From an uncultured Bacillota bacterium (GTDB lineage: Bacteria; Bacillota_I; Bacilli_A; RF39; UBA660), in contig CANSWR010000009.1 in assembly GCA_947650795.1 (NCBI GenBank), positions 1 to 38,577 of the forward strand: a stretch of 38,577 nt of DNA, in the 5' to 3' direction. Every line of letters starts with the position of its first letter. Within the stretch, counting starts at the first letter, position 1. The notes under the pieces are model-generated. The model saw only the letters and a list, made by a program, of their open reading frames with translations, did no database searches and was not told the DNA's origin. Positions 32,320 to 38,577 of this stretch are shown here, piece after piece. The position numbers were made by a program, and so were the translations under genes.

Positions 32320-33564
32320 TTAATCATCAAATTTAGAAAAATCGTTAGTTAAAAATGGAATTCCGCCATATCTACCTAATAAATATCCTTTTTCTATATT
32401 TTCATCCTTTCTTACCTTGAAGTCATCTAACGGATAAAGATTGCTTTCGCCTGTTTCTTGATTTTTTTCTGTAAACCAAATTTGATCTCGTCTAAATAAA
32501 TTAATATCTAATAAATTAGTGTCATGTGTATTAAAAATTAGTTGTGAATTATTTTTATTTATTTCTTTATCATTAAATATTTCAACAAGATATTTAACAA
32601 TAAATGGATGTAAGCTTTTATCAAATTCATCTATTAATATTATTTTACCATTATCTAAAACATCCTTTATTACTGGTATGAAAGAAAATATTGCTTTTGT
32701 TCCTAAAGATTCTTCTTCTATATCTAAAAAATATTCTTTATCATTTACTATATGCTTAGTGCTTGTTATAAAAATTACTGCATTTTCTGGAATAAATGTT
32801 TTTACCATAGAATGTAATCTGTTTAAATCTTGATTTGATATTTTTTCTTCTTTTATTTGATATCCTTCAATATTAAAATCTGCTTTTTTTAAAAATTTTA
32901 ATGCAAATCTCTCTAATGATTTATCAGTATCATTAAAGTACATATTATATGAATAATTATTTAATTGTTCTACACTCAATACTACGCCCATTTTAGTTAC
33001 TAAGAATTCATAAACTGGTTCTGTCTTATCATAATTCCATGTTGTAGCAGTTGAAAGGAAAAATTTATTATTGGTATTTTTCTTTTTTATATCATTTAAT
33101 ATTTTATTATCATTTACATTAAAAATATATTCATTTACATTTGTTCTCGTAAAAATTTTTACAGGTCTATTATTTGGATAATAAATTAAGTATTCTTCAT
33201 ATATATTAACTTTATCTGCTTTAAATCCATATACATATTTTATATCTTTTATTAAAAACTTTACTTCAAATGAACTTGGTTTTTTTATACTTTCATCGTC
33301 TAACTTAAATGGAATTATTGGCAATTTTGTATTTGGTACATGTATGTTTGAATTTCTTATCATTGAACTTATTTGACTTAATATTTTAAATAAATTTGTT
33401 TTTCCAGATGCATTTGCTCCATAGATTGCTGTTGTTTTTAAAATTCTTTCGTTATTTATTTTTATGAAATTATTTTGTAATTCTTTATCAGATGATGCAA
33501 TCATTGAAAAAGTTGTTTTGTCTTTAAATGATAGGAAATTTTCTATACTAAATTCTATAAGCAT
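32320..33564 (-). CDS. rloA: RloA-like AAA ATPase (AbiLi / OLD-type)
   Basis: This 414-residue ABC-type/SMC-like ATPase of the AAA_15/AAA_21 group has the N-terminal MLIEFSIENFLSFKDKTTFS; Walker A YGANASGKTNLFK (about 46-58); an ABC-like region with EESLGTKAIFSF (about 285-296); Walker B IILIDEFDKSLHP (about 307-319); and the switch LIFNTHDTNLL. A mid-protein insert (about 130-270) is typical of this family. ATG 33564 has AAGGAGG at 5 bases and gives the family N-terminus, so the upstream ATG at 33624 is not used. With RloB it forms a two-gene unit with its own promoter and terminator. I infer sensor/ATPase plus effector, as in AbiL and PARIS-like systems. Confidence 0.85.
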   Translation of the reverse strand: MLIEFSIENFLSFKDKTTFSMIASSDKELQNNFIKINNERILKTTAIYGANASGKTNLFKILSQISSMIRNSNIHVPNTKLPIIPFKLDDESIKKPSSFEVKFLIKDIKYVYGFKADKVNIYEEYLIYYPNNRPVKIFTRTNVNEYIFNVNDNKILNDIKKKNTNNKFFLSTATTWNYDKTEPVYEFLVTKMGVVLSVEQLNNYSYNMYFNDTDKSLERFALKFLKKADFNIEGYQIKEEKISNQDLNRLHSMVKTFIPENAVIFITSTKHIVNDKEYFLDIEEESLGTKAIFSFIPVIKDVLDNGKIILIDEFDKSLHPFIVKYLVEIFNDKEINKNNSQLIFNTHDTNLLDINLFRRDQIWFTEKNQETGESNLYPLDDFKVRKDENIEKGYLLGRYGGIPFLTNDFSKFDD

Positions 33565-33583
33565 AAGTGCCTCCTTAATAAAT

Positions 33584-33612
33584 ATTATATGCTTTTTTAC
33601 GAAAAAAATCAA
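33584..33612 (-). promoter_or_regulatory. promoter of the RloA-RloB unit
   Basis: On the minus strand, TTGATT (33612-33607) and consensus TATAAT (33589-33584) are 17 bases apart, 19 bases before the rloA ATG. A short A/T hairpin (GCCGAAAAAG...TTTTTTCG) overlaps the -35 and may end transcription from the gene upstream. Confidence 0.7.
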
Positions 33613-33672
33613 CTTTTTCGGCAATTATAAGCTGATTTTTGTAATTTTTCCGCATTTTTTGGACTTTAATTT

Positions 33673-35202
33673 TTATTTTTTTAATTTATTTAGAATATCA
33701 TCATTTAATATATTATTAATGTAATAGTCTGATTTTTTCATTAATTCATAATTAAATTTGGTTTTTCCTAAATTTTCTATAAGTGTCTCTTTTCCTGAAA
33801 ATAGATTTATTCCAAATCCTAATTGATCTCCTTCTATGGTTGCGCCTAAGCTTGCTAAGATTGTTGGATACATGTCTAAAGATGAAAATTCTCTATTTTT
33901 ATTAAATTCTGTTTTTATAGGTGTGTTTATAAATGCGTTATAAATGGTTCTTGTGTATCCTTTATGGTCTACATAATATCCACTTTGCATGGTTAAGTGA
34001 TCTCCAATTAATACTATAGTTGTATTTTCATAGAAATCTTGATTTTTTATCCATTCTATAAAATTATTTACCATTTTAGATGAACATGCATATACATTAG
34101 ACATTTGATCTTTAAATGGTTCTTCACAAGATTTATCTAAATATCCATCTTTAAAGTGAGTATCCATTGTGTAGATGCTTAATGCAAAAGGTTTATCTTT
34201 TTGTGATATTTCTTTGATTTCTTCTTTAGCATATTCAAATAGTTTAGAATCTTCTAGTCCCCACCATACAAAATAATTTTCAGGCACATAATTTTTATTT
34301 TTAGCTGTGCTTATGTCAAACATTTTATAGTCACCATGTTGTTTATAATATTTTTTTGTTCCTCCAAATCTAATGTTTGATCCTTGTATAACTTCCAAAT
34401 TATATCCTTCATTTTTTAAAACATCTCCAAGTGTTCTAACATTAGGCATGAAATTATCTACTTTGTTATATTTATTTTTTATTTGCGCTAGTAAAGGTGT
34501 TCCTGATGTTGAGGCAACTGTTCCAGCTATTGTCCAGGATGTTAGAGTTAAGTTATATCCTCCTCCAATTTTTTCAGTATTTGAAAAGTTTAAATTATCC
34601 AAAGCGAGTTTTTCTAATTCTGGTATTCTTGATTCTTTAAATGTTCCACCATTCTTTTGTGATACTAAAGAGCTTTCCATACTTTCTAAGTATATCAATA
34701 TTAAATTTCTTTTTTCTGCGGGAAATTCTATTTTTATTTCATTAGTATCTTTATAATGTGTTTCATATATTTGACTTATTTGTGTGTTAGCTTTAATGTA
34801 TTCATCTATTTTAACAGTTTTACAAAGTAATAGTATGCTTATTAATAAAATTATAACTGAGTATATTATTTTATGTTTCCTAAAATATGTAGGATAAGCT
34901 TTAATTTTTTTACTTTTAATTTTTATATAAATATCTTTTTGTTTTAAATGTGTTATTGGTATTAATAATATTATTAGTACTAGCATAAATGCTAGTAAAC
35001 AAGTTTTTATTCCATCTATTATTATATCTAAGCTAGAACCTGTGACATCACTGGTAAAATAATATATTAATTCATAGAAATTAACTTCTTTTATTACTTT
35101 TAATATATAATAGATTAAGCATAAGATGATATCTGATAATATTAGCAATATATATGGAATACTTTTTTTGAGTTTATTTGTTTCTTTATTTTCTTTTTTC
35201 AT
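33673..35202 (-). CDS. LtaS/OpgB-type phosphoglycerol transferase (membrane sulfatase fold)
   Basis: This 509-residue membrane enzyme of the alkaline-phosphatase superfamily would transfer phosphoglycerol, or a related group, from a lipid to a glycan outside the membrane. Three or four N-terminal membrane segments (within residues 1-130) precede the extracellular domain. Visible active-site parts are the metal-binding glutamate in IYLESMESS (about 170), the nucleophile threonine in SWTIAGTVASTSGTPL (about 222-237), TMDTHF (about 345) and the metal ligands in VLIGDHLTM (about 405). SWTIAG is closer to OpgB/MdoB-type transferases than to LtaS. A good promoter lies upstream. Genes for glycerol 3-phosphate (gpsA) and phospholipid (pssA) synthesis are neighbours. 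Confidence 0.85.
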   Translation of the reverse strand: MKKENKETNKLKKSIPYILLILSDIILCLIYYILKVIKEVNFYELIYYFTSDVTGSSLDIIIDGIKTCLLAFMLVLIILLIPITHLKQKDIYIKIKSKKIKAYPTYFRKHKIIYSVIILLISILLLCKTVKIDEYIKANTQISQIYETHYKDTNEIKIEFPAEKRNLILIYLESMESSLVSQKNGGTFKESRIPELEKLALDNLNFSNTEKIGGGYNLTLTSWTIAGTVASTSGTPLLAQIKNKYNKVDNFMPNVRTLGDVLKNEGYNLEVIQGSNIRFGGTKKYYKQHGDYKMFDISTAKNKNYVPENYFVWWGLEDSKLFEYAKEEIKEISQKDKPFALSIYTMDTHFKDGYLDKSCEEPFKDQMSNVYACSSKMVNNFIEWIKNQDFYENTTIVLIGDHLTMQSGYYVDHKGYTRTIYNAFINTPIKTEFNKNREFSSLDMYPTILASLGATIEGDQLGFGINLFSGKETLIENLGKTKFNYELMKKSDYYINNILNDDILNKLKK

Positions 35203-35246
35203 AATTATTACAACTAAATAGTCTACTAATCACTTCCTTTATAATA

Positions 35247-35275
35247 ATTATACTTATTAAATTAATTTAATTCAA
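35247..35275 (-). promoter_or_regulatory. promoter of the phosphoglycerol transferase gene
   Basis: On the minus strand, TTGAAT (35275-35270) and consensus TATAAT (35252-35247) have 17 bases between them, in the 111-base gap after pssA. Confidence 0.65.
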
Positions 35276-35313
35276 TCAACTTTAGGTTACAATTTTGTTA
35301 TTTTAAGGTGCAG

Positions 35314-35937
35314 TTAGAATACATAAAGTTTTAGTAAGCAAATTATTATAGCTAATACTCCTAATACTGAAAGAATTAGTTTTTCTCTAGCTGTAGGTTT
35401 TTTTAGTTTTATTGGTGTTATATAAAGTATTCCCATTATTAATAATACAGTTGGAAAAATTATATGATTGTACTTTTTTGATACTATAAATGTTATAAAA
35501 TATACTAAAGGTATTATAATAGCACTAGCTGTTATTGGGATTCCTATAAATTCATCTTTTAATTTTTTCTTAGTAGTTGTAAGCATATTAAAATAAGCTA
35601 ATCTTATTACTCCACAAACGCAGAAAAATACACAGATAATGTATGTTAAGATATTATCATATGCAATGTTAAGTGTAATCATCATTGGAAGTACTCCAAA
35701 ACTTATAGCGTCACTTAATGAGTCTAACTCAATTCCATATATTTCATGTTCTTTAAGACTTCTAAATCTTCTAGCTACTACTCCATCGAAAGCATCACAT
35801 ATTGCAGCTAATATTAGGCAAAATATAGCATATGTTGTTCTTGCATTGAATGCACTTATTATTCCTAATATTGCGAAACTGGTTCCGCTCATTGTAACCC
35901 AATCGCATTTTCTATATACTCCTATAAATTTTTTCAT
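35314..35937 (-). CDS. pssA: CDP-diacylglycerol-serine O-phosphatidyltransferase
   Basis: This integral membrane enzyme makes phosphatidylserine from CDP-diacylglycerol and serine. It has the CDP-alcohol phosphatidyltransferase signature D-G-x2-A-R-x(11)-G-x3-D-x3-D, here from CDAFDGVVARRF (about 47-58) to IELDSLSDAISFG (about 69-81). About six to seven hydrophobic segments follow over 207 residues. The DSLSD context is of the PssA type rather than the PgsA type. An extended -10 (TGC-TATAAT at 35967-35962) suggests its own promoter, and a terminator for gpsA lies upstream, so it is probably transcribed alone. Confidence 0.88.
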   Translation of the reverse strand: MKKFIGVYRKCDWVTMSGTSFAILGIISAFNARTTYAIFCLILAAICDAFDGVVARRFRSLKEHEIYGIELDSLSDAISFGVLPMMITLNIAYDNILTYIICVFFCVCGVIRLAYFNMLTTTKKKLKDEFIGIPITASAIIIPLVYFITFIVSKKYNHIIFPTVLLIMGILYITPIKLKKPTAREKLILSVLGVLAIIICLLKLYVF

Positions 35938-35961
35938 ATTTTCACCGCTTTCTTTTTATAT

Positions 35962-35967
35962 ATTATA
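35962..35967 (-). promoter_or_regulatory. extended -10 promoter element of pssA
   Basis: On the minus strand, TGTGC-TATAAT (-10 at 35967-35962) lies 25 bases before the pssA ATG. No strong -35 hexamer is visible. Confidence 0.45.
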
Positions 35968-36029
35968 GCACATTTATAAGTATTTGTGTTTTTATATGTA
36001 ATTTTTCATTTTGTTAATCTTTAAAAAAG

Positions 36030-36058
36030 TTAAAATAAAAAGCACTATTTTAGCACTT
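36030..36058 (-). terminator. terminator after gpsA
   Basis: As minus-strand RNA, AAGUGCUA (36058-36051) pairs with UAGUGCUU (36047-36040) through six Watson-Crick and two G-U pairs with a 3-base loop, then UUUAUUUU. In DNA it looks like a direct repeat of AGCACT; the stem appears only when wobble pairs are allowed. Confidence 0.5.
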
Positions 36059-36062
36059 AATA

Positions 36063-37031
36063 TTATTTTGTTATTAAAAATTTTAATATTTCTTCTTTTT
36101 CTTTTTTATTCATTATAATATCACTTATTAAATCAACTACTTCCATTTTTACATGTTCACGTTTAATAAGTTCTTTAATTGATTTTAGTGTGTATAATCC
36201 TTCTACTGTTGTATTTTTTGCATATTCTTCTGCTTTTGCCAGTTTTCCTTCGCCTATTAGTTTTCCAAAATTAAAATTTCTGCTATTTGTGCTAGTACAA
36301 GTCATTAGAATATCTCCAAATCCTGCGAATGAAAGAATAGTTTTTTTATTTCCTCCTAAAGCATCAATTAATTCTTTTATATCATTTAAAGCTTCAGTTA
36401 AAAATAGCGCTTTTGTTGAATCAGTGACTTTCATTCCTTCTAACATTCCAGAGGCAATCGCCATTACATTTTTTATAGCACCGCATACTTCTACTCCTAA
36501 TATGTCTGGAGTTTCTCTTAATTTTATATTCTCATTTTCCATTAAATTTTTAATTAAATTTTTTGTTCTTACGTTTGTTACACCTAGTGAAAATCCTATG
36601 GGAACTTCTTTTATGATGTCGACTGCAAATGAAGGTCCAGATATTACAGCTAGTTTATTCGTATTTATGTTTCTTTCTACTACTTCTGTTAAAAATGCAC
36701 ATGTGTCTTGCTCGATTCCTTTTGTCGCAATTAGTAAGTGTGATGTATTATTTAAGTGCTTTGATAGTTTTATAGTTACATCATTTAACGCATGAGCTGG
36801 TACAGCAATTACAACTAAGTTACTTTTTTTGACTGCTGTACTCAAATTTGCTGTTATTTTAATTTTCTTAGGAATTATATAATCTTTTAATTTTTCACTT
36901 TTTCTTGTTGTTTTTAATTTACTTGCTTCTTTTTTAGTATGAGACCAAACAGTTACATAATTTTTATTACTACTAAAAATACTAGCTAGTGCTAATCCAA
37001 ATGCACCTGCACCTAAAATACAAACTTTCAT
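36063..37031 (-). CDS. gpsA: glycerol-3-phosphate dehydrogenase [NAD(P)+]
   Basis: This cytoplasmic enzyme reduces dihydroxyacetone phosphate to sn-glycerol 3-phosphate for phospholipids and for phosphoglycerol polymers. Its 322 residues show the Rossmann motif ILGAGAFGLALA (about 5-16), VIAVPAHAL, the TKGIE segment, SGPSFA (about 131), the catalytic lysine in CGAIKNVMAIASG (about 180-192) and the C-terminal SFAGFGDILMTCTS motif containing the substrate-binding GxGD and TC. It overlaps the tagO stop by four bases (ATGA), so the two are translationally coupled; this ties glycerol phosphate supply to the glycan locus. Confidence 0.95.
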   Translation of the reverse strand: MKVCILGAGAFGLALASIFSSNKNYVTVWSHTKKEASKLKTTRKSEKLKDYIIPKKIKITANLSTAVKKSNLVVIAVPAHALNDVTIKLSKHLNNTSHLLIATKGIEQDTCAFLTEVVERNINTNKLAVISGPSFAVDIIKEVPIGFSLGVTNVRTKNLIKNLMENENIKLRETPDILGVEVCGAIKNVMAIASGMLEGMKVTDSTKALFLTEALNDIKELIDALGGNKKTILSFAGFGDILMTCTSTNSRNFNFGKLIGEGKLAKAEEYAKNTTVEGLYTLKSIKELIKREHVKMEVVDLISDIIMNKKEKEEILKFLITK

Positions 37032-38074
37032 TTTTTCTCCTTTTTATCATGATTAAATAATACATTTGTCTTAAATATTAAGAATAAAAATATAAACATT
37101 AATAGTATGTAAAATATTATCATTTCTTTTTTATGACCTAGTGCATAGAATACTGTTATTATGCTAAAAATTATGTTTATTGCATATATAACTAATATTG
37201 TATTTCGTTTACTTAACCTTTTTAATAGTTGATGGTGTATATGTTCTTTATCTGCTTCTCCAATAGGTTTTTTGTTTATTACTCTTCTTATTATTGCAAA
37301 TAGTGTATCTGCTATAGGTAATAATAATAAAATTAGAGGTATTAATAATGATGTAAATGTTACTGTTTTAAATCCAAGAAGCATTATTACACTTATCATT
37401 AAACCTAGGAATGTGCTACCTGTGTCTCCCATAAATATTTTAGCTGGTGGAAAGTTATGTATTAAGAAGCCTAGAGTAGAGCCTAACATTATGAAAGATA
37501 AAATAATATCTAATCCACCTAGATTATTTAGTATAAGTGCGATTATTCCTATAGTTAGAAAATATATTGAACTAATTCCAGCACATAATCCATCTAAGCC
37601 ATCTATTAAATTTATTGCATTTATGGTTGCGATTATTATTAGCATTGTTATATAAGGACTTAGCCATCCAAAATACAGTTCATATTGAAACATATCTATT
37701 TTGTTTAAACTTAATCCACCATAGAATACAACTATTGCAGCGACTATTATGTGAACTAAAAATTTATATTTTGCTCTTATTGGTTTTATATCATCAAAAA
37801 CTCCAAGTAATAGAATTAGAAAAGATGACATAAGTATTGATATCATTAGAGTATTTTCTTCTCCAAACAACATATATCCTAGTAAGAATGCTAGAAATAT
37901 TCCAATACCACCTAATAAAGGAGTTGGATTTTTGTGGGCACTTCTTTCATTAGGAATATCTATTGCACCTATAAAAGTTGCGATTTTTCTAGCTAAGTAT
38001 ACAAATATAAAGGATGAAAGAAATGTTACTATTACTATCAAAAATACATTATGACCATTAATATTAAAATTCAT
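37028..38074 (-). CDS. tagO: undecaprenyl-phosphate GlcNAc-1-phosphate transferase (TagO/WecA)
   Basis: This polytopic membrane enzyme of 348 residues starts the lipid-linked glycan by moving GlcNAc-1-phosphate (or a similar HexNAc phosphate) from UDP-sugar to undecaprenyl phosphate. It shows ERSAHKNPTPLLGGIGIFL (about 39-57), the DD motif GVFDDIKPI (about 88-96), NAINLIDGLDGLCAG (about 150-164), the catalytic-loop IFMGDTGSTFLGL (about 211-223) and the HIHHQLLKR cytoplasmic motif (about 280) of WecA/TagO. About ten or eleven membrane helices are predicted by eye. It is placed just after a Wzy-like gene and overlaps gpsA by four bases. Confidence 0.92.
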   Translation of the reverse strand: MNFNINGHNVFLIVIVTFLSSFIFVYLARKIATFIGAIDIPNERSAHKNPTPLLGGIGIFLAFLLGYMLFGEENTLMISILMSSFLILLLGVFDDIKPIRAKYKFLVHIIVAAIVVFYGGLSLNKIDMFQYELYFGWLSPYITMLIIIATINAINLIDGLDGLCAGISSIYFLTIGIIALILNNLGGLDIILSFIMLGSTLGFLIHNFPPAKIFMGDTGSTFLGLMISVIMLLGFKTVTFTSLLIPLILLLLPIADTLFAIIRRVINKKPIGEADKEHIHHQLLKRLSKRNTILVIYAINIIFSIITVFYALGHKKEMIIFYILLMFIFLFLIFKTNVLFNHDKKEKK

Positions 38075-38095
38075 TAATACACCTTCTTTTTTTTA

Positions 38096-38577
38096 TTATA
38101 CTACATGCTCTTCTGTTTTCATACTATTTGTTAAAATAAGTGCAACATATATACTAATCGCAGGAGTTATAAATATGTGTCCTTGAAAAAATCCTAATGC
38201 AAATATAATTATTACAACACTTATCCAATTTATTGTTTTTTCATTAAGTTTTATTCTTTTTATTATGCTAAATGTTATATATAGAGTAGGCATAAAATAT
38301 AAAATAAATCCGATTAGTCCTTCTCTATAAAGTATGTCAAAGTAATCCATTTCTATTATTTTTTCTCTTTGATTTTCTTTATGATAGTTTTCTATATATC
38401 CTATGCCAAATAGTTTTTCTATATTAGAAGAGTTTAGATATATTTTTCTTGCATCTTTTTCCATTGATAATCTTTCACTAAATATTATATTATCTAAAAA
38501 TTCTACACTTGTAATTTCATATCCTTGTTTTTCAATAAAATCTAAATGTATTTTTATGTTTTTATAAAAGCTTGTTT
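38096..38577 (-). CDS. Wzy-like O-antigen polymerase/ligase, C-terminal part (cut by window edge)
   Basis: The open frame runs from the window edge (first full codon at 38575) to a stop at 38096, giving the last 159 residues of a larger protein. An internal ATG at 38464 is unlikely to be the start. The visible part has a soluble loop, then IEKLFGIGYIENYH, MDYFDILYREGLIGFILYF and at least two more hydrophobic stretches (TINWISVVIIIFALGFF; ISIYVALILTNS). The GxGY ... D-x-L-x-x-G-x-x-G pattern is typical of the Wzy/WaaL (O-antigen_lig) family. It would polymerize repeat units or ligate glycans on the outer face. The N-terminal two thirds are not in the window. Confidence 0.7.
   Translation of the reverse strand, partial: TSFYKNIKIHLDFIEKQGYEITSVEFLDNIIFSERLSMEKDARKIYLNSSNIEKLFGIGYIENYHKENQREKIIEMDYFDILYREGLIGFILYFMPTLYITFSIIKRIKLNEKTINWISVVIIIFALGFFQGHIFITPAISIYVALILTNSMKTEEHVV

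Noticed and set aside
31709-33564. PARIS (AriA-AriB) defence system
   Set aside because: The ATPase is similar in type, but the partner carries the RloB signature NPSIELWFLLHY and not a DUF4435 pattern, so RloAB/AbiL-like is the better label.
34373-34756. 127-codon plus-strand frame inside the phosphoglycerol transferase gene
   Set aside because: Antisense shadow of a gene with a clear catalytic domain; the same applies to the plus-strand frames inside nifJ, recG, tagO and the glycosyltransferase genes.
36190-36795. 201-codon open frame on the plus strand
   Set aside because: It is fully antisense to gpsA, which has all family motifs; no Shine-Dalgarno site and no recognisable domain.
1-38577. 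CRISPR array, tRNA or rRNA genes
   Set aside because: No regularly spaced direct repeats and no tRNA-like cloverleaf or rRNA stretch was seen while reading through; absence was judged by eye only.

Overview
The window is AT-rich (most intergenic stretches are A/T tracts), uses TGA as a normal stop, and has Shine-Dalgarno sites of the AAGGAGG type and TTGAAA/TATAAT promoters. It encodes a one-chain pyruvate:ferredoxin oxidoreductase and a TagO-type lipid-carrier transferase. Together these suggest an anaerobic low-G+C Bacillota, most likely an uncultured gut-type Clostridia or Bacilli relative. No species can be named from the sequence alone.

Layout. Positions 1-5025 are mobile DNA, mostly on the plus strand: an IS1634-like transposase tail on the minus strand, abutting a 5'-truncated IS91-type transposase with a small Zn-ribbon partner, then an integrative mobilizable element (RepA-like AAA ATPase, oriT-like hairpins, MobV relaxase, tyrosine integrase). 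Positions 5026-12213 are core genes on the minus strand (yebC, recG, a lipoprotein, nifJ). A plus-strand small-RNA candidate lies at about 7995-8093. From 12408 to the right edge nearly everything is on the minus strand and forms a large surface-polysaccharide locus.

The polysaccharide locus is modular. Its right part has a Wzy-like membrane protein (cut by the window edge), TagO/WecA, gpsA, pssA, an OpgB/LtaS-type phosphoglycerol transferase, a RloA/RloB (AbiL-like) putative defence pair with its own promoter and terminator, a GT2, a Wzm/Wzt-type ABC exporter, a fused GT8-GT2 enzyme and two more GT2s. An IS30 element and a second GT8-GT2 follow. The middle part, 16370-20250, encodes all four GDP-D-glycero-alpha-D-manno-heptose steps in three genes (GmhA, an HddC-GmhB fusion, HddA) plus an NAD-dependent sugar epimerase. 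It runs from one good promoter to one terminator and lies between an ISL3 remnant and a TnpB remnant. The left part has a GT4-Alg14-like fusion overlapping an Alg13-like subunit, then another GT4.

Inferred joint function: TagO starts a lipid-linked glycan, the many glycosyltransferases extend it (probably with heptose), Wzm/Wzt exports it, and the phosphoglycerol transferase may decorate it. Remnants of five IS families (IS1634-like, IS91, IS605/TnpB, ISL3, IS30), all damaged, mark the joints. The points most worth following up are the fusions, the plus-strand RNA, the RloAB cassette inside a glycan locus, and the two A-tract frameshifts in the IS30 transposase.
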